Source of the DNA: Microcystis aeruginosa W13-11
Lineage (GTDB): Bacteria > Cyanobacteriota > Cyanobacteriia > Cyanobacteriales > Microcystaceae
Reading direction: 5' to 3'
DNA: 41,809 nucleotides
Assembly: GCA_009995705.1 (NCBI GenBank)
Contig: JAADBR010000042.1
Coordinates: forward strand, 1 to 41,809
The notes beneath the pieces were generated by a model. The model was not told the origin of the DNA. It worked only from the letters and a program-made list of their open reading frames with translations, and ran no database searches. Below are positions 27,121 through 37,041 of the stretch, one piece after another. Numbering within the stretch: the stretch's first letter is position 1; every line of letters starts with the position of its first letter. A program made the translations under genes and the position numbers.

Positions 27121-27660
27121 AATAAACTGGTGCCTGTCCCCCGTCAAATAAAGGTTTCGGACAAACCAAAAGGTAAATTGGTTATAGAATGTGTCGATCA
27201 TATCGATCTAGCCATTGATGGAGCCGATGAGGTAGAGCCTCAGAAAAACCTGATTAAAGGCGGTGGGGCCGCCCATACCCAAGAAAAATTAGTGGATAGC
27301 TTCGCCGACTACTTCATCGTCGTCGTCGATAGCAGCAAGCTGGTGAAAAAACTGGGAACGAATTTTTTATTGCCAGTGGAAATCATTCCCAAAGCCATGA
27401 AACCCGTCATGCTCCACCTAGAAAAATTAGGCGGAAAGTCAGAACTGCGAACAGCCGTGAAAAAAGATGGGCCAATCATCACCGCTCAGGGAAATTTCGT
27501 CCTTGATGTCAAATTTGATTCCCTTCATGATTTGGCAGAACTGGAAAAAACCATTAATAACATTCCAGGAGTCTTAAACAATGGCTGATTCGTGGGACTG
27601 GCTGACTTGGTGATTGTCGGAGATTTACAAGATGGACAGCCTCTAGTCCGGGAGTTTTAA
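27121..27660 (+). pseudogene. rpiA: Ribose-5-phosphate isomerase A, truncated at the N-terminus and with in-frame TGA
   Basis: The frame contains the RpiA active site: [21 protein letters not shown], with the two catalytic-region Asp and the Lys, then QEKLVDS and VVVDSSKL. The first 70-80 residues, including the phosphate-binding loop, are missing, and no in-frame ATG occurs before the core. A TGA at 27586-27588 falls in NNG, stop, FVGLADLVIVG, where relatives have Leu; the frame then continues to TAA at 27658-27660. RpiA interconverts ribose-5-P and ribulose-5-P. It is the first member of a decayed sugar-phosphate cluster that ends at pgi. Confidence 0.8.
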
Positions 27661-27695
27661 TGATCTGAATTAATCCCATTTTCTCGGAAAATAAC

Positions 27696-27773
27696 ATGAA
27701 GAGCGACTGCGCTTTTGCGCCTGTTTTATTTGAGATGGACGGAACTTCCGTGGATAAAGTCCCTTTGCACTAG
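27696..27773 (+). pseudogene. N-terminal remnant of a HAD phosphatase / beta-phosphoglucomutase
   Basis: A 25-codon frame reads VLFEMDGTSVDKVPLH and then a stop at 27771-27773. This matches the HAD motif I region (FDMDGTLVD), with the nucleophile Asp changed to Glu. The rest of the gene is absent. HAD sugar phosphatases or mutases often accompany rpiA and eno in sugar clusters, which supports the reading despite its small size. Confidence 0.5.
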
Positions 27774-27879
27774 CAAATATGGTAAGAGTTTAGCCAAACA
27801 AATGGTCTTAATCTATAGTTGTTCTTAAACTTAACATAATAAAACTGGTATATAACAAAGAAAAGTGCCTGGATTGTTG

Positions 27880-28617
<738 letters not shown>

Positions 28618-28620
<3 letters not shown>

Positions 28621-28738
28621 CAATTCTCATTTCAAAAAGTAACAATTTGTACAGACAGAAAAAGAGATTTAACAGGTGGCAAAATCGCGATCGCCAATCA
28701 GTGTTGGACGGGTGTAATTTCAGCTATTCAAAGGTTAT
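28618..28738. other. Possible insertion-sequence footprint between eno and gapN remnants
   Basis: TCAGCAATTCTCATTT at the eno break also occurs at 1916-1931, at the junction of ISKra4-like and IS4-like fragments. This suggests the sequence is an element end. No transposase remains in these 120 bases. AAAGGT flanks are similar on both sides but imperfect. Confidence 0.3.
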
Positions 28739-28924
28739 AGTACTTTCCCCTTCACCGGTAGGAAGGATTCGGCGGAAGGTACATTGTCGGTGAGCGATGC
28801 TTTGCGATCGTTCTCAATCAGGACGCTGGTTGCAGCGAAGGAAACTGACTTAAACAAATCTTTGATCACTCAAATCCTCAAAGAACGCCAATCTAATTTC
28901 CTGTCAACCGACTTTATTCTCTGA
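28739..28924 (+). pseudogene. C-terminal remnant of a GapN-like aldehyde dehydrogenase
   Basis: The frame ending in TGA at 28922-28924 reads STFPFTGRKDSAEGTLSVSD, then ALRSFSIRTLVAAK. The FPFTGRKDS...G block fits the C-terminal aldehyde dehydrogenase motif (PF-x-G-x-K-x-S-x-x-G) seen in non-phosphorylating glyceraldehyde-3-phosphate dehydrogenase. About 60 residues remain of roughly 500. Family assignment is from the motif and the glycolytic neighbours. Confidence 0.5.
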
Positions 28925-28964
28925 ATCTGCAATTTTACCCTTGCTACTAATTAACGAGGTTTAT

Positions 28965-30551
28965 ATGAATACGAAGGAACTCTGGCAACGTTACGAAGAC
29001 TGGCTTTACTATCACGAAGGTCTGGGATTGTATCTGGACATCAGCCGCATGGGGTTTGATGAGGCCTTAGTTGAGATGCTCAAGCCTAAGTTTGAAAAGG
29101 CCTTTCAGGATATGTCAGCACTGGAAGGAGGCGCAATCGCCAATCCTGACGAAAACCGGATGGTCGGGCATTACTGGTTGCGAAATCCTGACCTCGCCCC
29201 AGCTAATTTAAAGAGGGAAATTGTCGATACCCTCGAACAAATCGAAACCTTTGCCCAAAAGGTTCACGACGGCACAATCCATCCCCCAGAAGCTCCTAAA
29301 TTCACCGATATTCTCTCCATTGGCATTGGTGGCTCTGCCTTGGGACCAGAATTTGTCGCCGAAGCTCTGGCCCCCGATTTTGCGCCCATGGCCATTCACT
29401 TCATCGATAACACCGATCCGGCGGGCATCGATCGCATACTGAACCGACTCAAGGATCGCCTCAAAAGTACTCTGATCATCATTACCAGCAAATCTGGCGG
29501 CACGCCGGAAACCCGTAACGGAATGCTGGAAGTAAAACACGTTTACGAGCAACAGGGCATAGATTTTCCCTCCCACGCCGTTGCCATCACCGTGACCGGC
29601 AGCAAAATGGACGAATTAGAACGCATGGAAGGCTGGTTAGCCGAGTTTCCCATGTTTGATTGGGTGGGGGGACGTACCTCGGAGATGTCTGCGGTCGGCC
29701 TGTTGTCAGCCTCTCTGCTGGGCATCGATATTCGATCGCTCCTGGCTGGTGCCAAGGAAATGGACGAAGCAACCCGTGTGCCTGACACCAAGCGCAATCC
29801 TGCCGCCCTATTAGCTCTTGCTTGGTATCACGCTGGCCATGGCAAAGGCGAGAAAGATATGGTGATGCTACCCTACAAAGACAGTCTGTTGCTGTTCTCC
29901 CGTTACCTGCAACAGTTAGTGATGGAATCTCTGGGTAAGGAAAAAGATTTGGATGGTAAGACGGTTTATCAGGGTATCGCGGTTTATGGCAACAAAGGAT
30001 CTACCGACCAACACGCCTATGTGCAACAGCTTCGAGAAGGCGTACCTAACTTTTTTGCTACTTTTATTGAAGTACTGGAAGACCGGGAGGGAACATCCAT
30101 CGAAGTTGAGCCAGAAGCGACGACCGGGGATTTTCTCTCCGGCTTTTTGCAGGGAACACGAGAGGCACTTTATGAAAATCATCGGGACTCGATTACCGTA
30201 ACTATTCCCCAGGTTAATCCCCGCACCGTCGGCGCGTTAATCGCTCTCTATGAAAGGGCAGTAGGGTTATACGCTTCTCTGGTTAACGTTAACGCTTACC
30301 ACCAACCCGGGGTGGAAGCTGGGAAAAAAGCCGCCGCATCGGTGCTGAATTTACAGCGACAGCTTCTCGCCCTGCTGAAGCTCGCATCTGAACCGATGCC
30401 ATTGACAGCGCTGGCAGAAAAAGCAGGGGCAACCGACCAACTGGAAACAGTTTACAAAATCCTGCGCCATTTAGCCGCCAACCATCGAGGAATCACATTG
30501 CAAGGCGATCGCGCCAAGCCTTCTCGTTTGCTAGTGTCCCTCGATCAATAA
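28965..30551 (+). CDS. pgi: Glucose-6-phosphate isomerase
   Basis: From ATG 28965, preceded by GAGG, the protein has 528 residues (a TTG at 28941 is an in-frame alternative). It interconverts glucose-6-P and fructose-6-P. Motifs are the phosphate-binding [13 protein letters not shown] and [13 protein letters not shown], then [14 protein letters not shown], and the late lysine region [15 protein letters not shown]. The C-terminal 60 residues form the small helical extension usual in cyanobacterial PGIs. It is the only intact member of the rpiA-HAD-eno-gapN-pgi cluster. Its coding sequence looks richer in G+C than the flanks. Confidence 0.95.
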   Translation: MNTKELWQRYEDWLYYHEGLGLYLDISRMGFDEALVEMLKPKFEKAFQDMSALEGGAIANPDENRMVGHYWLRNPDLAPANLKREIVDTLEQIETFAQKVHDGTIHPPEAPKFTDILSIGIGGSALGPEFVAEALAPDFAPMAIHFIDNTDPAGIDRILNRLKDRLKSTLIIITSKSGGTPETRNGMLEVKHVYEQQGIDFPSHAVAITVTGSKMDELERMEGWLAEFPMFDWVGGRTSEMSAVGLLSASLLGIDIRSLLAGAKEMDEATRVPDTKRNPAALLALAWYHAGHGKGEKDMVMLPYKDSLLLFSRYLQQLVMESLGKEKDLDGKTVYQGIAVYGNKGSTDQHAYVQQLREGVPNFFATFIEVLEDREGTSIEVEPEATTGDFLSGFLQGTREALYENHRDSITVTIPQVNPRTVGALIALYERAVGLYASLVNVNAYHQPGVEAGKKAAASVLNLQRQLLALLKLASEPMPLTALAEKAGATDQLETVYKILRHLAANHRGITLQGDRAKPSRLLVSLDQ

Positions 30552-30580
30552 GGGACTTGCGCTTTGATAATGTATCTTTT

Positions 30581-30650
30581 GGGCGAACGCAGTTCGCCCC
30601 TACATTGTGGGCAAAATCCCTTACTGTAGGGGCGCAAGGAACCTGCGCCC
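30581..30650. repeat. Tandem palindromes after pgi
   Basis: GGGCGAACGCAGTTCGCCC at 30581-30599 is a near-perfect palindrome. GGGCGCA at 30630-30636 and TGCGCCC at 30644-30650 form a second stem. Repeats of the form GGGCGAAC...GTTCGCCC are dispersed in cyanobacteria. They may also serve as the 3' end of pgi mRNA. The remaining sequence to 30991 holds no supported gene. Confidence 0.6.
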
Positions 30651-30991
30651 TCTGATCGATCAGGGATGAAAGTCGCTTTTTTTAAGGGGTTTATCTGAGT
30701 TTGTTATACCAATCGATGTTCCACTTAGCTGGAAACCCTATCCGGCAAGGGATTAATTCAATTTGGATCTGGAAAAAAACGGGAAAGACTTATCTGGAAG
30801 GTATGTCAAGCTCTTAAGCTCCTGATAAACCGACGAAAAGCATACCAAACTCAGAAGAGCCATCATGCCAAATCCGTTTTTAATAGCGGGATTAACTACC
30901 GAGTTATTGATTGTTTCTCCCCGCTCCACTATACTTTTAAAATGGGATTTATTGTCATTTTGAACCCTCTTTTCTGTTAGGCTTAATTTTA

Positions 30992-31906
30992 TCAATTATT
31001 GATCAGTAATTCCCAAATTTCTCCCCTATTATTGCCCTGGGAATTAATATTTCTTCGGGCTTTTACCCTTTGAATATTATAATTTTTATATAGGTCATCA
31101 AAAAAATTATTGTCAGAGTCAAAGTTTTTAAGGTCGGAATTACTTAAAATAAACTTATAACCGGCCTGATCCACTCGATCGATAAATTGTTTTAATCGTA
31201 TTTGCTCCTCATCGTTAAAATCTTTTTTAGTATAAGAGGTAAAAGCTGATGTTTTTTTAATCGGTTTATAGGGAGGATCAAAATAAAATAAAGTCTTGTT
31301 ATTTGCATAATTTAGGGTTTGGACAAAATCTCCTTGTAGGATCGTCACTTTCTGTAAATGATGGTTGACAGCTAATAAGTTTTCTTCATTGCAGATTAAC
31401 GGTTTGACATATTTTCCAAAAGGGACATTAAAAAGTCCTTTGCTATTGACTCTATAAAGTCCATTAAAACAAGTTCTATTGAGAAATAATAACAAAACTG
31501 TTTTTTCCAGACAGTCATCGCAGCTGCGAGAATTAAATTCTATTCTTTTATCCAAAAAAAGCTTTTGTTGTTCCTCTAGATTTTTAAGTTCATAAAAATC
31601 CTGTTGGATTTTTTTAAGCTTGACTATTAATTCTTTGACATTATTTTTAATAATATTATAAGCCATGATTAAATCAGGATTAATGTCATTAATAATAACT
31701 TTTTGGACAGGAGAAAAATTATTTAAGACTGAGAATAAAACTGCCCCACCTCCGACAAAAGGCTCAATGTAATTAAACTGATAATCTTGAGAAATCTGGG
31801 AATTAATCAAAGATAGAATATTGGGAACCAGTTGAGTTTTACCTCCCGCCCACTTTAAAAAAGGTTTGGCGCTAACTGTTTTCCTTTCAGACAAAGAAGT
31901 AGTCAT
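30992..31906 (-). CDS. DNA adenine methyltransferase, D12 (Dam/DpnM) class
   Basis: The 304-residue N6-adenine methyltransferase has motif I KWAGGKTQL at 18-26 for SAM binding, the variable-domain block NRTCFNGLYRVNSKGLFNVP, and catalytic motif IV DPPY at 210-213. This order marks the alpha (D12) class, whose members usually act on GATC or nested sites. No restriction endonuclease gene is adjacent, so it may be an orphan methylase. The specificity is inferred only. Confidence 0.9.
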   Translation of the reverse strand: MTTSLSERKTVSAKPFLKWAGGKTQLVPNILSLINSQISQDYQFNYIEPFVGGGAVLFSVLNNFSPVQKVIINDINPDLIMAYNIIKNNVKELIVKLKKIQQDFYELKNLEEQQKLFLDKRIEFNSRSCDDCLEKTVLLLFLNRTCFNGLYRVNSKGLFNVPFGKYVKPLICNEENLLAVNHHLQKVTILQGDFVQTLNYANNKTLFYFDPPYKPIKKTSAFTSYTKKDFNDEEQIRLKQFIDRVDQAGYKFILSNSDLKNFDSDNNFFDDLYKNYNIQRVKARRNINSQGNNRGEIWELLINN

Positions 31907-31979
31907 TATTATTGCTAGATTATCCTAATCTATTCAATTTACAGCGCAATTCATGAAAACCTGAAAGGCGGATTTGGGA

Positions 31980-32495
31980 TCAGAAAGGTAAACGGGGCAT
32001 TTTTTTCAATACTGACTCAATTTGGTTGATTAAATCCAGCAGACGATTGCCATCCACATGAACCTCGCTGGTGGGATAATTAGCGAGGACTTCGATGATT
32101 TGAATCTCATTATCATTAATGGCAGAAGTGACTAAGGCACCGCGTAAAGCTTGCCGACTTGCCGCTCGATTGGGGGTGTGGACAATTTCGGCGGCATAAT
32201 CTAGCAAACTTTCGCCAAACAAACTATTAAGAAATTTGGAAAGAAAGACGGCATCCACCGCTACGCGACGATTAAGGATTTTGCGGAATTCTTCGGGTTT
32301 TTGGTTAGCCATCTTTAATTGTGCCGCTAAAGCGGGGGCTAATTCGCCTGTTTCGCTCAATTGCTTTAATTCTGATACCGATACGGACCCTTGGAAGATA
32401 TAGTATTTGATGATAGCTGATTCGGCGGCTGACAAAGACTGACAAACACCGAGAAAGATAGATATTCCTAGGGGAAGTAAAAGATTTTTGAACAT
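31980..32495 (-). CDS. Exported DUF1400-type protein
   Basis: From ATG 32495, which starts MFKNLLLPLGISIFLG and avoids five upstream codons, the 171-residue protein begins with a signal peptide ending near SLSAAES. The rest has the DUF1400 pattern, with a YYIFQGSVSVSELK strand pair and helices LAPALAAQLKMA and VDAVFLSKFLNS. In cyanobacteria this domain often precedes an alpha/beta-hydrolase domain, which is absent here, so the protein is either a short member or the first part of a longer gene that was lost. Likely periplasmic. Confidence 0.65.
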   Translation of the reverse strand: MFKNLLLPLGISIFLGVCQSLSAAESAIIKYYIFQGSVSVSELKQLSETGELAPALAAQLKMANQKPEEFRKILNRRVAVDAVFLSKFLNSLFGESLLDYAAEIVHTPNRAASRQALRGALVTSAINDNEIQIIEVLANYPTSEVHVDGNRLLDLINQIESVLKKMPRLPF

Positions 32496-32662
32496 AAACC
32501 AAAGGTGCAAAACAAGCGAAAAGCGATCGGGATGATTGACTCATTCTAGCGGAATTGGTTGCCGCTTAGGAAAAACTTAAGACGGTGTTGGTTATCTAGA
32601 GATGAATTTTTTAGTCACCTAACTAGGCGCAGAAAGCTGATAGCTTAATGCTAATCATTAAT

Positions 32663-33034
32663 TTACATTCGCGAGAGGGCGGCGATTTTCGCTAGTTTAT
32701 CTTTTTCCAAACCGTTGAGATCCTCAAGCTTTAACCATCCTTCCTTTAATAGTTGAGCAAAGACAAAAATTAGGGAAGTATAGCGATAGTCATATTTACC
32801 ATCAATCTGATGTCGTCGGGCGCTTAGATAATCGTGCATTTGCCAGATATCATCTAAAACCGTGATCTGACCAGACTGTTCTTTAATATGTTCTATTAAA
32901 GTGCTAGTTTCTCGCTGATAGGCTTTTTGGAAAGCAGTTTGAGCAATTTCTCGTTCGGTATCTGACCAAATTATTTCACTCACGGGCATGATTTTAGTTT
33001 TAGGGATGATAATTTTGGGTTTTTGAGCTACCAT
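32663..33034 (-). CDS. frp: Fluorescence recovery protein
   Basis: The 123-residue protein is the partner that speeds relaxation of active orange carotenoid protein and its release from phycobilisomes. The family core DDIWQMHDYLSARRHQIDGK contains W64, H67, D68 and R74, matching W50, H53, D54 and R60 of Synechocystis FRP. The N-terminus is about 14 residues longer, and an internal Met at residue 16 (start 32989) is an alternative. It follows ocp on the same strand, but a terminator lies between them, so frp probably has its own promoter. Confidence 0.93.
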   Translation of the reverse strand: MVAQKPKIIIPKTKIMPVSEIIWSDTEREIAQTAFQKAYQRETSTLIEHIKEQSGQITVLDDIWQMHDYLSARRHQIDGKYDYRYTSLIFVFAQLLKEGWLKLEDLNGLEKDKLAKIAALSRM

Positions 33035-33142
33035 GACTCTTGGCTCCCATATCTGTAAGAATGATTGTTTAGTTATTCTTACCTAGATCAGAGAGGAAAC
33101 TGGTGTATTTACCAATTTTTTTAAGTCAGCTTTTTGATTGTA

Positions 33143-33174
33143 GAAAAAAAAGAGTTCACTTGACAAGGAACTCT
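33143..33174 (-). terminator. Rho-independent terminator after ocp
   Basis: On the minus strand AGAGTTC (from 33174) and GAACTCT (to 33151) form a 7-bp stem with a 10-base loop, followed directly by seven T (33144-33150). It lies 45 bases after the ocp stop and 117 bases before the frp start. Confidence 0.8.
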
Positions 33175-33218
33175 AATAAGTTTCATCAGAATTTTTAATG
33201 ATTTCTCTCAGTAGCTAT

Positions 33219-34181
33219 TTAGCCACGGGCAAAGTTTAATAATTCTTTCGGAGAAGCTAATAAATCGATCGCTACGAAGAAAATTTTATTATCAGGAGTT
33301 AGGAGGAAGCGCCATGCCATATTCATGCCTACACCTGCACCAAACCAAGGGGTTTGTACTTTTCCCGTCACTTTAATCTGAGTAAAACCGTCATCGGCGG
33401 GTTCCACCACACCGCGTTCGGGGATTAATTTCAAATTTTGGCATTCTTCGCGGAAAAAGCGATATACTGCCTCTTTACCGACGATAGGACGTTGGAAAGG
33501 TGGTTGCAGAGCGCCGTCAGGGGTGAATAATTCAATTAATACATCAAAGTCATTGGCGTTGAGGTTGTCCATATAGTTGAGGACGGTGGCATTGGTGATA
33601 CCTTCAATGCTAACTTTTGTCCGTTCGGCAATATTTTGGGGAGGAACCACGGGTTCGGAAATACGGTTATAATCGCCCAGTTTCTTGGGATCGTAGCCCA
33701 TATCCACCACACAATTCCGCAGAACGGTGATTTGTTGTCCCGACTCTAATTTTTTAATCCCGTCTAAAACGGCGCTGGCATTGGCAGATAGTTCATAACC
33801 CTTGGGAATTGGGGCAACACTGCCATCTTCCATCCATTGTCCCAATTGATACCAGAATCCCAGTTTGATATTAGCAGACCAAGTGCTGTAGGTGCGACAA
33901 ACCGGGGTGTCAGCATGGTTAGCTAAGTCGCACATCACCTGCGATTGTTGCAAGGGTGACATCTGCCGAATTTCATTCATGGTGTTTTCGGCAAATACCA
34001 TACTAGCAGCGCCGGGGGCGGCAACGGTGATGGTTTTGCCCATTTCTAGGTAGGCAAACCAAATCAAGGCTAGTTGATCCTCGGTATTCAGCTGATTAAA
34101 ACGCGCAATCGTGGCGGGAACCACATCCGCCGATAGCGTGTTGGGGAAAATGCTCCGCGCTGATTCGATCGTAAACGGCAT
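33219..34181 (-). CDS. ocp: Orange carotenoid protein
   Basis: The 320-residue, two-domain photoprotective protein has an all-helical N-terminal carotenoid domain (about 18-165) and an NTF2-like C-terminal domain (about 195-318). Keto-carotenoid contacts are present: Y44, W110, Y203 and W290, equal to Synechocystis Y201 and W288 after a 2-residue shift. The domain-closing pair R155 and E246 is also present. Under blue light OCP binds phycobilisomes and quenches excitation as heat. The gene is followed by a strong terminator and then frp. All key residues are kept. Confidence 0.98.
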   Translation of the reverse strand: MPFTIESARSIFPNTLSADVVPATIARFNQLNTEDQLALIWFAYLEMGKTITVAAPGAASMVFAENTMNEIRQMSPLQQSQVMCDLANHADTPVCRTYSTWSANIKLGFWYQLGQWMEDGSVAPIPKGYELSANASAVLDGIKKLESGQQITVLRNCVVDMGYDPKKLGDYNRISEPVVPPQNIAERTKVSIEGITNATVLNYMDNLNANDFDVLIELFTPDGALQPPFQRPIVGKEAVYRFFREECQNLKLIPERGVVEPADDGFTQIKVTGKVQTPWFGAGVGMNMAWRFLLTPDNKIFFVAIDLLASPKELLNFARG

Positions 34182-34446
34182 AGATTCACCTTGAAGTAAA
34201 GTTTTGTATCAATTTACTGGCATTCTATCATATTCGCGTACCAAGGCAGCACCGATCGAGAAACTTTCCCAAAAAAAGCTGTACTTTAGATCACACTTGC
34301 CTGGATTATCACCAAATCTTAATGGTTGAACACCTGTTCCATCACTGATCTAGTTTTGCGGCAGCAGCGATCGCTGTTTGAGGATGATTTTTGCTGCTCT
34401 GACTCGTTTTCAATCCGTGACTACTCTTGATGCTTCCTAGTTTTTT

Positions 34447-35205
34447 CTAGAATTTATCACCTCGTAGTAGGCCGTAAATTTGATCCGTATAGTCATAAAA
34501 CTGAGATTGTCGTTTAATTTTATAACTACGATCTAGGGGTAAATTAATTGTTAATTCCCGTTGTATAGTGCCTGGTCTAGCACTCAAAACATAAATACGT
34601 TGAGCTAAGAAAACCGCTTCATCCACATCATGGGTAATCATTAAAATACTACACCTAATTTTTTGCCAAATTTCAATTAAATATTCGTGCATTCTTTCTT
34701 TGGTTTGTACATCTAAAGCGGCAAAAGGTTCGTCCATTAATAAAACTTTGGGATGACAAGCAAGAGAGCGAGCGATCGCCACTTGTTGTTTCATCCCACC
34801 CGATAGTTCTCTAGGGTAAGCATTAGCGAATTGGGTTAAACCGACAATATCCAGATAATAACAGGCCACTTCCCAGCATTCTTTTGTCGATAATCCCTAT
34901 AGTTTTAAGCCAAATTCAACATTTTTTTGGATCGTCATCCAGGGATAGAGTGTATAATTTTGAAAAATCATGCCGCGATCAGCTCCTAGACCTGTCACTT
35001 CAACACCATCAACGGTGATTTTGCCAGAAGTGGGCAGTTCTAAACCCGCAATCATTCGCAACAAAGTCGATTTTCCCGAACCAGAGGCCCCGACCGCACG
35101 GACAAATTCAGCACTGTCAACGTGTAAATTAATATCTTTCAGAGCGACCACAGCACCTCGTTTAGTGCTGAAAATTTTATTGAGTTGAGTAATTTCTAAG
35201 TGCAT
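34447..35205 (-). pseudogene. ABC transporter ATPase (nitrate/sulfonate type), interrupted by TAG
   Basis: One frame from ATG 35205 (MHLEITQLNKIFS) to the stop at 34447 is broken by TAG at 34897-34899 (EFGLKL, stop, GLSTKECWE). Both halves keep their motifs: Walker A GASGSGKST, Q-loop MIFQNYTLYPWMT, signature LSGGMKQQ, Walker B VLLMDEPFAALD and H-loop MITHDVDEA. It belongs to the NrtD/SsuB/TauB group that powers uptake of nitrate, sulfonates or similar anions. No permease or binding-protein gene is adjacent. An IS4-family element starts 34 bases upstream of the ATG. Confidence 0.85.
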
Positions 35206-35229
35206 TATAGCGGTATGCAGTCGAATGAG

Positions 35230-35238
35230 GTACACTGC
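35230..35238. repeat. Target site duplication, left copy
   Basis: GTACACTGC directly precedes the left IS end and is repeated exactly after the right end at 36514-36522. Confidence 0.92.
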
Positions 35239-36513
35239 CTGAGAGGGGGACAAGCGAGCTAGAAGGTAGATAGGGCAAGCGATATAGCTCTTTGTCCTTT
35301 GATGTAATCCTTCAACCGATAGCCGCTAATTTGCATTAGCTCTTCTATATTTTTCTGGAACATTTGATGTAGCTGGAGCCAATGATAGAGATGTTGACCC
35401 ACATAAAAACTGCTGTGTCTGCGTTGACCTTTATATCTTTTTTCAGGTCTTGTGACATATTTTTGGATTCCCATATCCTTAATTTTTTTACCTTGTATTG
35501 TGGCACTTGTATAGGCGATAGCTATAACAATTATCAGCTTTGATAAGTATTGCGGTGCTAATTGAGAACCTTCTAAGCTATAGCCTCCCGACTTAAAATC
35601 TCGGAACATTTCCTCAATATCAAATCTTTTTTGATAGGCAATTATTGCCGTCTCTAAATCCCCAAAATTTGTCAGAATATACCAAGGTTCTTTTGTTTTA
35701 AAACCCCGATAGGTTTTTTTCCACTTACCCGCTAAGTTAAACTCTCCAAATCCCTGCTCTTTTGTAATATTGACATCGTTCAAAAATAGTTTAGTTCCTG
35801 GACTTAAACCTAAGGCTCTCATTTCTTGATAAATTCCTTATTTTGTCTTCACATTTGTACTTTGTTTTTGTCTTAAACAAAAGTACATACTCTGCTTCTG
35901 AAGCCACTTTCCAAGACTGACCGAGCAAAATTCTCTATCTCCTAACACCACTATTTTATGACCTGATAGCACCGTCAATATTTTCCCCAATACTCGCTGC
36001 TGTTCTTCGAGATTACTACTTCCTTTTTTATCTAATATCTCCCAATAGATTGCCATGGCTCTCTTGTCGTAAATTAGACTCACCATCAAGATATTTATTG
36101 CTCCCCAACTCGTCCAGTCTATGGCAATATATACTAATCCTTTTATTGTGAATCTCTCCTGCTGTTTTAACATCTCTTTTAGGCAGGGAAACCAGATTTT
36201 TTCAATGTTCAGGATTTCCAGCTTTAAAAATCTTTTTAGTTTTTTTCTCCGACTCTCAAACAGGATCGGTATTGGTAGTGCTTCTGCTAATATCTCTAAT
36301 TTGGCTTGCTTTAGTATTTGCAAGGTTCCAACTATCATTAACAACAGTAGATATCTGGCTCGCCCCAGTTCATTCTCTAAGACTTTCTGGTATAGTTCAC
36401 TTATCATTTTCGTTATCTAGGTCATATCTAGTAAATATGACCTATCTTTTTTGGAAGTCTGTGTCTGTATTCTATGCTACATAAGCTTTTCAGCTTGCTT
36501 GTCCCCCTGTCAG
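35239..36513 (-). mobile_element. IS4-family insertion sequence, 1275 bp with 9-bp target duplication
   Basis: The ends are CTGAGAGGGGGACAAGC at 35239 and its imperfect inverse GCTTGTCCCCCTGTCAG ending at 36513. GTACACTGC flanks both sides. The exact duplication means the insertion is recent enough to be undamaged outside. It separates the ABC ATPase gene from whatever lay upstream. The transposase inside carries one stop codon. Confidence 0.93.
35259..36407 (-). pseudogene. IS4-family transposase with a single in-frame TAA
   Basis: The single frame has 382 sense positions and is interrupted by TAA at 35838-35840 (TNVKTK, stop, GIYQEMRALG). It has DDE residues in IDWTSW (first Asp), VVLGDREF (second Asp) and the YREK signature Y-x2-R-x3-E-x6-K in YQKRFDIEEMFRDFK (Glu). 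All catalytic residues are present, but the stop splits the first two from the third. A second Met just after it (35822) could give the C-terminal part only. The element can probably move only with help from an intact copy. Confidence 0.88.
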
Positions 36514-36522
36514 GTACACTGC
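36514..36522. repeat. Target site duplication, right copy
   Basis: GTACACTGC directly after the right IS end is identical to 35230-35238. Confidence 0.92.
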
Positions 36523-36582
36523 AACAAGCTATAAGTCAGTCTAGGCAAGACGATGGTCTGCATCTCACTCGAGCGAATACCG

Positions 36583-36726
36583 CTATAGGCTCATTATCAT
36601 TAAAGACCCAAACCTTAATTGTAGATATTTTGTCCGATATTCTACGTTCTTAAAAAAAATACGATCACGGATTTCTTCGGGGGCATTATTTAACGCAGTT
36701 TTTGGCTTTAAATTACGATAAATTTA
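36583..36726 (-). other. Short open stretch on minus strand, unidentified
   Basis: A minus frame of about 45 codons reads LKPKTALNNAPEEIRDRIFF and then KNVEYRTKYLQ, ending at TAG 36583-36585. The composition is protein-like but I recognise no family. It lies upstream of the IS and the ABC ATPase in their orientation, so it could be the tail of a former operon gene. The remaining sequence to 36811 shows nothing else. Confidence 0.25.
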
Positions 36727-36811
36727 TCTGCTTTATCCGTTACGCTATGCTCACACATCCTACCGTTACTGCTACAATTGGCTCCAAAGACCATTATAAC
36801 CAGCTAAAACC

Positions 36812-36904
36812 ATGACTCCAGCCACTTTTGCAGAAATACTAGAAGCAACCGAACAACTTCCCCCAGAAGATCAAGAACAACTTATTCACCTGTCAAAAAA
36901 GTGA
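36812..36904 (+). pseudogene. Truncated antitoxin-like small protein
   Basis: ATG 36812 opens 30 codons: TFAEILEATEQLPPEDQEQL and then a stop at 36902-36904. This N-terminus is typical of small cyanobacterial antitoxin-like proteins that sit before a PIN or RelE toxin gene. The next bases read VKDIDEAQQYLNN in another frame, suggesting a deletion that fused two fragments. No toxin gene follows. An extra Ala/Gln-rich fragment is all that remains. Confidence 0.5.
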
Positions 36905-37041
36905 AAGACATTGACGAGGCTCAACAATACCTCAACAACTAATGAAAAGTATTCCGGCAAGATTAAAATAAATTAAGGTCATCTGGCCGCAGTCAGTTTT
37001 AACCGACTGAAAATATTACTTGGTTTGAGGAGCTTTTCAAA

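Noticed and set aside
30753..30995. An 80-codon minus-strand frame after the DNA methyltransferase
   Set aside because: It needs a TTG start, has no recognisable domain, and has weak protein-like composition. The overlap with the methyltransferase stop may be chance.
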